NCBI GenBank assembly: GCA_031263835.1
Contig: JAISEZ010000064.1
Span: forward strand, 1 to 7,867
Length of the DNA: 7,867 nucleotides
DNA from: Tannerella sp.
GTDB lineage: Bacteria; Bacteroidota; Bacteroidia; Bacteroidales; Tannerellaceae
Direction: 5' to 3'
Within the stretch, counting starts at the first letter, position 1. The number at the start of each line of letters is the position of its first letter. Below, one piece after another: positions 4,812 to 7,867 of the stretch. The translations under genes were made by a program, and so were the position numbers. Under the pieces are notes generated by a model that did no database searches, was not told the DNA's origin, and saw only the letters and a list, made by a program, of their open reading frames with translations.

Positions 4812-5717
4812 TCAGCGGCGTTTGATGGCGGTATTTTTCTCCAGCAGCATCACCGGATGGTAGGACAGCTTGGACTGGCGCAGTCCGGGAATGCCCAGGT
4901 CTTCTTCGCGGTTGAGGTAGAGGTACTGTTCCGGAAGACGCAGCACAAATTCGCGGTTGATGACGCTGAACGCGCCGTCGTAGCGGACGTCCGCCTTTTC
5001 CACGTGCACGCCGAACGTGTAGCGGTTAATCGCCGAACCGTAGGTGAAGGCGATGATTTCGCCGTCCACGCACAGGGCGCCGCCCGTCAGGTCCAGTTCC
5101 GTGAAATGGCTCAGGGCGAAAGCCATCGAGCGGTGTTCGTGTTCCAGGGCGCCGGCCTCCTCGTCGGTGCGGTTGTCGCCGTACCACTTGCATTCCAGTT
5201 CCATGCACCTCGGCACCAGCTCCGGCGTAATCGGCAGGTAGGTGTACCGGTAGTTGTAACTGAACTTGTTGATATGGTTTCGTTTTGCCTGATATTTCTT
5301 GCCTTTCAACTCCTGCAGGTCGCTGCGCAGGTAGATATAGTCGTAGTAGTCGCGCTCGGTGAGGTAGATGAACTCCGAGGGGAACTTCTGTTCCAGGGTG
5401 TTTTTTTCGTCCGGCGTGACGCCGAGTATCCAGAGCGGATGACCGTTGGCGCAGGCGTCTTCTTCGAGCAGGGCGATGATGTGCCTGAAATCTCCGTTTC
5501 CGACGGGAAACATGTACGCCTGGTGCTTCCGTCCCTTTTCTTCAATCTGGAAGCGAATCAGCAGAAAGCCGTCGACAATGGTAAATTCGCTGTCGTAAAG
5601 GAAACGCCAGCTGCACATGTTGGCAAAGGCAAAGTCGCAGTTCAGGAAGCGGCTCGGGCCGGTACAGGCCGTAATCGCATCCCTGTCGGCTATCGAGATG
5701 GGTTTGAATGATAACAT
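4812..5717 (-). CDS. DUF2156 (LPG synthase C-terminal-like) protein
   Basis: This 301-residue protein matches the soluble domain found at the C-terminus of phosphatidylglycerol lysyltransferases (MprF), a double GNAT-like fold. Recognisable stretches are DYIYLRSDLQELKGKKYQAK (126-145) followed by RNHINKF (146-152), EIIAFTYGS (220-228), and NREEDLGIPGLRQSKLSYHP (269-288), the family's signature near the C-terminus. There are no membrane helices, so unlike MprF it cannot flip lipid itself. Standalone members are common in Bacteroidota and Firmicutes and largely uncharacterised; transfer of an aminoacyl group from tRNA to lipid or another acceptor is possible but unproven. It sits 3 bp before the GNAT gene and 31 bp after the PHP gene. 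ATG at 5717 is the only start giving the full N-terminal region. Family assignment is firm, function open. Confidence 0.87.
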   Translation of the reverse strand: MLSFKPISIADRDAITACTGPSRFLNCDFAFANMCSWRFLYDSEFTIVDGFLLIRFQIEEKGRKHQAYMFPVGNGDFRHIIALLEEDACANGHPLWILGVTPDEKNTLEQKFPSEFIYLTERDYYDYIYLRSDLQELKGKKYQAKRNHINKFSYNYRYTYLPITPELVPRCMELECKWYGDNRTDEEAGALEHEHRSMAFALSHFTELDLTGGALCVDGEIIAFTYGSAINRYTFGVHVEKADVRYDGAFSVINREFVLRLPEQYLYLNREEDLGIPGLRQSKLSYHPVMLLEKNTAIKRR

Positions 5718-5748
5718 AAAATTATATGATGAAATAGTTTTGTCTGTT

Positions 5749-6597
5749 TTAAGTGAGGGGTATGTCCTGCCATGCTCCGCACACCGGTTCGCGCGTTGTC
5801 CGGAAACCGGCTTCCCGCAGCAGGGCGAGGACTTCGTTCCGTCCGTCGTTCACCAGCGCGGGGGTGTGGCAGTCGGAATTGACCATGACCGGAATACGGT
5901 GTTCCCGTATCCGTTTCAGCGCATCCTGCGAGGGATACAGCTGTCCCTTCCGAAGGAAATTTTTGGTATTGACCTCCATGACATACCCTTTTTCGGCAAT
6001 CAGGCCGAGGTAGTCTTCGAACGGTTTCCGGTACCAGTCGGCCGCGCGGTCGAAACCGGAACAGCCGCTGCCGTTCATGCAAATCTTGTCCGCATGGCCG
6101 ACAATATCGAATCCGCCCGCTTCCGCCATCTGCATGGACGTGTCGAAGAAGTGCTTCGTTATCCGCCGCACGTCGTTTCCGTAGCGTTCCCCGACGGTTT
6201 CGACAAAGCGGGCGAAAGGCCCGTCGATGCAGGTCATGTTCTCCTCCGTCAGCGGCTGCTGCCAGGGCAGGAAGTGCAGGGAGCCGATGCGGAAGTCCAG
6301 CGGGAGCGACCGGAAATAAGGAATGGACGCATTATACGTTTCGTCCAGGTAATCAATTTCCAGCCCCAGGTAAATCTCTATCCGGCCGCTGTATTTCTCC
6401 TTCAGCCGGCTGATTTCGCGAATATATCCCTCCATGTTGCACGCAGACATGTTCCAGCAGGTCTCGAACGGCAGGGGCGAATGGGACGAGAATCCGTAGG
6501 CGCGGAAATGCCGGGAAAGCGCCGCTTCGACGTACGCTTCCGGTTGACTGTGTCCGTCACAAAAAGTACAGTGACTGTGAAAGTTGCTTGACTGCAT
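5749..6597 (-). CDS. PHP-domain phosphatase, histidinol-phosphatase (HisJ) type
   Basis: From ATG at 6597 the protein has 282 residues. It is a PHP-fold metal-dependent phosphoesterase, cytoplasmic, probably with a trinuclear metal site. Motifs in order: FHSHCTFCDGHS (6-17, ligands H7 and H9), GFSSHSP (35-41, H39), GLEIDYL (78-84, E80), GSLHFL (105-110, H108), VGHADK (166-171, H168), MEVNTKN (207-213) and NSDCHTP (240-246, D242 and H244). This order matches HisJ-type histidinol-phosphatases. Bacteroidales generally make histidine with the bifunctional HisB enzyme, and no other his gene is in view, so the substrate may be a different phosphate ester. An in-frame ATG at 6609 would add four residues. 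I prefer 6597 because GGAGG lies 5 nt before it and H7/H9 then sit at the usual distance from the N-terminus. It follows kbl by 25 bp. Confidence 0.87.
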   Translation of the reverse strand: MQSSNFHSHCTFCDGHSQPEAYVEAALSRHFRAYGFSSHSPLPFETCWNMSACNMEGYIREISRLKEKYSGRIEIYLGLEIDYLDETYNASIPYFRSLPLDFRIGSLHFLPWQQPLTEENMTCIDGPFARFVETVGERYGNDVRRITKHFFDTSMQMAEAGGFDIVGHADKICMNGSGCSGFDRAADWYRKPFEDYLGLIAEKGYVMEVNTKNFLRKGQLYPSQDALKRIREHRIPVMVNSDCHTPALVNDGRNEVLALLREAGFRTTREPVCGAWQDIPLT

Positions 6598-6602
6598 ACA
6601 TT

Positions 6603-6607
6603 CCTCC
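6603..6607 (-). promoter_or_regulatory. Shine-Dalgarno GGAGG deciding the PHP start
   Basis: The minus strand reads GGAGG, then five bases, then ATG at 6597. Strong Shine-Dalgarno sequences are uncommon in Bacteroidota, and none of the other genes here has one, so this site is worth noting. It overlaps the alternative ATG at 6609-6607, which argues against that start. Confidence 0.6.
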
Positions 6608-6622
6608 ATGCGAAGCGTATTC

Positions 6623-7810
6623 TTAAATGACCTTCAGCGCTTTCCCGGTCTTGACGAAGGCGGCGACGGCCTTGTCCAGGTGGGCCTGTTCGTGGCCGGC
6701 GGACAGCTGAACGCGGATACGCGCCTGTCCTTCCGGCACAACCGGATAGCAGAATCCCGTCACATAAATCCCTTCCTGCTGCATCCGGCGGGCAAACTCC
6801 TGCGACAGCGGGGCGTCGTACAGCATAACGGCGCAGATGGCCGACCGGGTCGGTTTGAGGTCGAAGCCGGCCGCCTGCATCCGGTCGAGGAAATAAGCGA
6901 CGTTTTCCATCAGTCTGTCGTGCAGAGCATGACTTTCCTTCAGCATCCCGAACGCCTCGATGCCCGCGCCGACAACGGCCGGAGGCAGTGAATTGGAGAA
7001 CAGGTAGGGCCGCGAACGCTGGCGCAGCAGGTCGATGATTTCCTGCCGTCCGGCGGTGAAGCCGCCCAGCGCGCCGCCAAAGGACTTGCCCAGCGTACCC
7101 GTAAAAAGGTCGATGCGCCCGTAAACGCCGAACCGTTCGGCCACGCCGTGTCCCGTGTCGCCGACAACGCCCGCCGAATGTGACTCGTCGACCATCACCA
7201 GCGCGCCGTATTTTTCCGCCAGTTCGCAAATCCGGTCCATCGGAGCCACATTGCCGTCCATCGAAAAGACGCCGTCCGTGGCGATGATGCGGAAGCGTTG
7301 CGCCCGGGCATCCTGCAGGCAGCGTTCCAGTTCCGCCATGTCCGCATTGGCATAGCGATAGCGCCTGGCCTTGCACAGGCGGACGCCGTCGATGATGGAG
7401 GCATGGTTCAGCGCGTCGGAAATGATGGCGTCTTCTTCCGAAAAAAGCGGTTCAAACAGTCCTCCGTTGGCGTCGAAACAGGCGGCATACAGGATGGCGT
7501 CGTCCGTCCGAAAGTAGTCGGAGACGGCCGCTTCGAGGCGCTTGTGCAGGTCCTGCGTGCCGCAGATGAAACGGACGGACGACATGCCGTAACCGTGCGT
7601 ATCCATTGCCTTTTTGGCCGCCTCAATCAGGCGCGGATGACTGGAAAGCCCCAGGTAATTGTTGGCGCAGAAATTCAATACCTCTTCCTGATTATTCACC
7701 CGGATATTCGCCTGTTGCGCCGTCCGGATAATCCGTTCCTGCTTGTATAAGCCGGCTGTTTGAATCGCGGCCAGTTCCTTGGCCAGATATGGTTGAAAAG
7801 TTCCGTACAT
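6623..7810 (-). CDS. kbl: glycine C-acetyltransferase (2-amino-3-ketobutyrate CoA ligase)
   Basis: This 395-residue PLP enzyme belongs to the alpha-oxoamine synthase family. It splits 2-amino-3-ketobutyrate with CoA into glycine and acetyl-CoA (or the reverse), the second step of threonine catabolism after threonine dehydrogenase. Blocks nearly identical to E. coli Kbl (398 residues) run its whole length: NFCANNYLGL (46-55), SVRFICGTQD (78-87), FDANGGLFE (112-120), ISDALNHASIIDGVRLCKA (130-148), TDGVFSMDG (178-186), DESHSAG (208-214), TGTLGKSFGGALGG (237-250) with PLP-binding K242, and TGFCYPVVPEGQARIR (351-366). This distinguishes it from serine palmitoyltransferase of the same family, found in many Bacteroidota. 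ATG at 7810 aligns with the E. coli start; an upstream in-frame TTG is discounted. No threonine dehydrogenase gene is visible. Upstream bases 7811-7867 show no clear promoter, and the transcript may begin outside the window. Confidence 0.95.
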   Translation of the reverse strand: MYGTFQPYLAKELAAIQTAGLYKQERIIRTAQQANIRVNNQEEVLNFCANNYLGLSSHPRLIEAAKKAMDTHGYGMSSVRFICGTQDLHKRLEAAVSDYFRTDDAILYAACFDANGGLFEPLFSEEDAIISDALNHASIIDGVRLCKARRYRYANADMAELERCLQDARAQRFRIIATDGVFSMDGNVAPMDRICELAEKYGALVMVDESHSAGVVGDTGHGVAERFGVYGRIDLFTGTLGKSFGGALGGFTAGRQEIIDLLRQRSRPYLFSNSLPPAVVGAGIEAFGMLKESHALHDRLMENVAYFLDRMQAAGFDLKPTRSAICAVMLYDAPLSQEFARRMQQEGIYVTGFCYPVVPEGQARIRVQLSAGHEQAHLDKAVAAFVKTGKALKVI

Positions 7811-7867
7811 AATCTTCAATATTAAAAAGTTGAACGGCGGGCGTCTGACACGGCAGCGCGTTCCCGT

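Noticed and set aside
3870..5711. Plus-strand open frame of 613 codons antisense to the GNAT and DUF2156 genes
   Set aside because: Long antisense frames arise in GC-rich coding DNA. The minus-strand proteins have clear family motifs, while this product has none and spans two genes.
5617..6591. Plus-strand open frame antisense to the PHP gene
   Set aside because: The PHP metal-binding motifs on the minus strand settle the coding strand.
6402..7376. Minus-strand frame of 324 codons inside kbl in another frame
   Set aside because: Its Arg/Gly/Pro-rich product is a frame-shifted shadow of kbl, whose true frame matches E. coli Kbl throughout.
7811..7824. TAATATTG at 7824-7817 as a -7 box for kbl
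   Set aside because: It has one mismatch, no TTTG at the proper distance, and would place the transcript start at the ATG itself.

Overview
The window looks like Bacteroidales (Bacteroidota) chromosomal DNA from a fairly GC-rich member of the order. The support is the gene families and architectures (LuxR regulator paired with a hemerythrin protein; DUF2156 protein paired with an Eis-like acetyltransferase; a Rieske-like protein with the CPxCGxKYD signature), a -7 element of the Bacteroides type (TAnnTTTG) before the hemerythrin gene and a near match before ugd, and mostly weak Shine-Dalgarno sequences. I cannot name a genus.

Layout. Bases 1-238 (+) hold the 3' end of a Rieske-like protein gene. 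A candidate promoter at 263-294 precedes ugd (324-1637, +), UDP-glucose 6-dehydrogenase, which ends at a clear intrinsic terminator (1676-1706). Bases 1638-2281 separate converging genes, contain no gene, and are packed with repeats: heptamer and octamer tandem repeats, inverted repeats, and an array of five 18-bp palindromes at an exact 23-bp period. On the minus strand follow a LuxR-type regulator (2282-2881) and, overlapping it by 8 bp, a hemerythrin/RIC-like di-iron protein (2874-3569). A second repeat-rich gap (3570-3875) carries a long imperfect palindrome. Four more minus-strand genes follow: an Eis-like GNAT acetyltransferase, a DUF2156 protein, a PHP-domain phosphatase and kbl (glycine C-acetyltransferase). 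Their gaps of 3, 31 and 25 bp suggest one transcription unit read kbl, PHP, DUF2156, GNAT.

How the genes may work together. The hemerythrin protein keeps all six di-iron ligands seen in YtfE/RIC, and the overlapping regulator has lost its receiver phosphorylation residues. The pair may be a gas- or stress-sensing module that does not use phosphotransfer (inference). Ugd supplies UDP-glucuronate for surface polysaccharide. Kbl handles 2-amino-3-ketobutyrate from threonine. The roles of the PHP, DUF2156 and GNAT proteins are not fixed by the sequence.

The most unusual content is non-coding. Several repeat families of unrelated sequence share 7- or 8-bp unit lengths, palindromic organisation and positions between or behind genes. 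In the 3662-3865 palindrome all five arm mismatches are A opposite C on the plus strand, which would be G-U wobbles in RNA made from the minus strand, the direction of the neighbouring genes.
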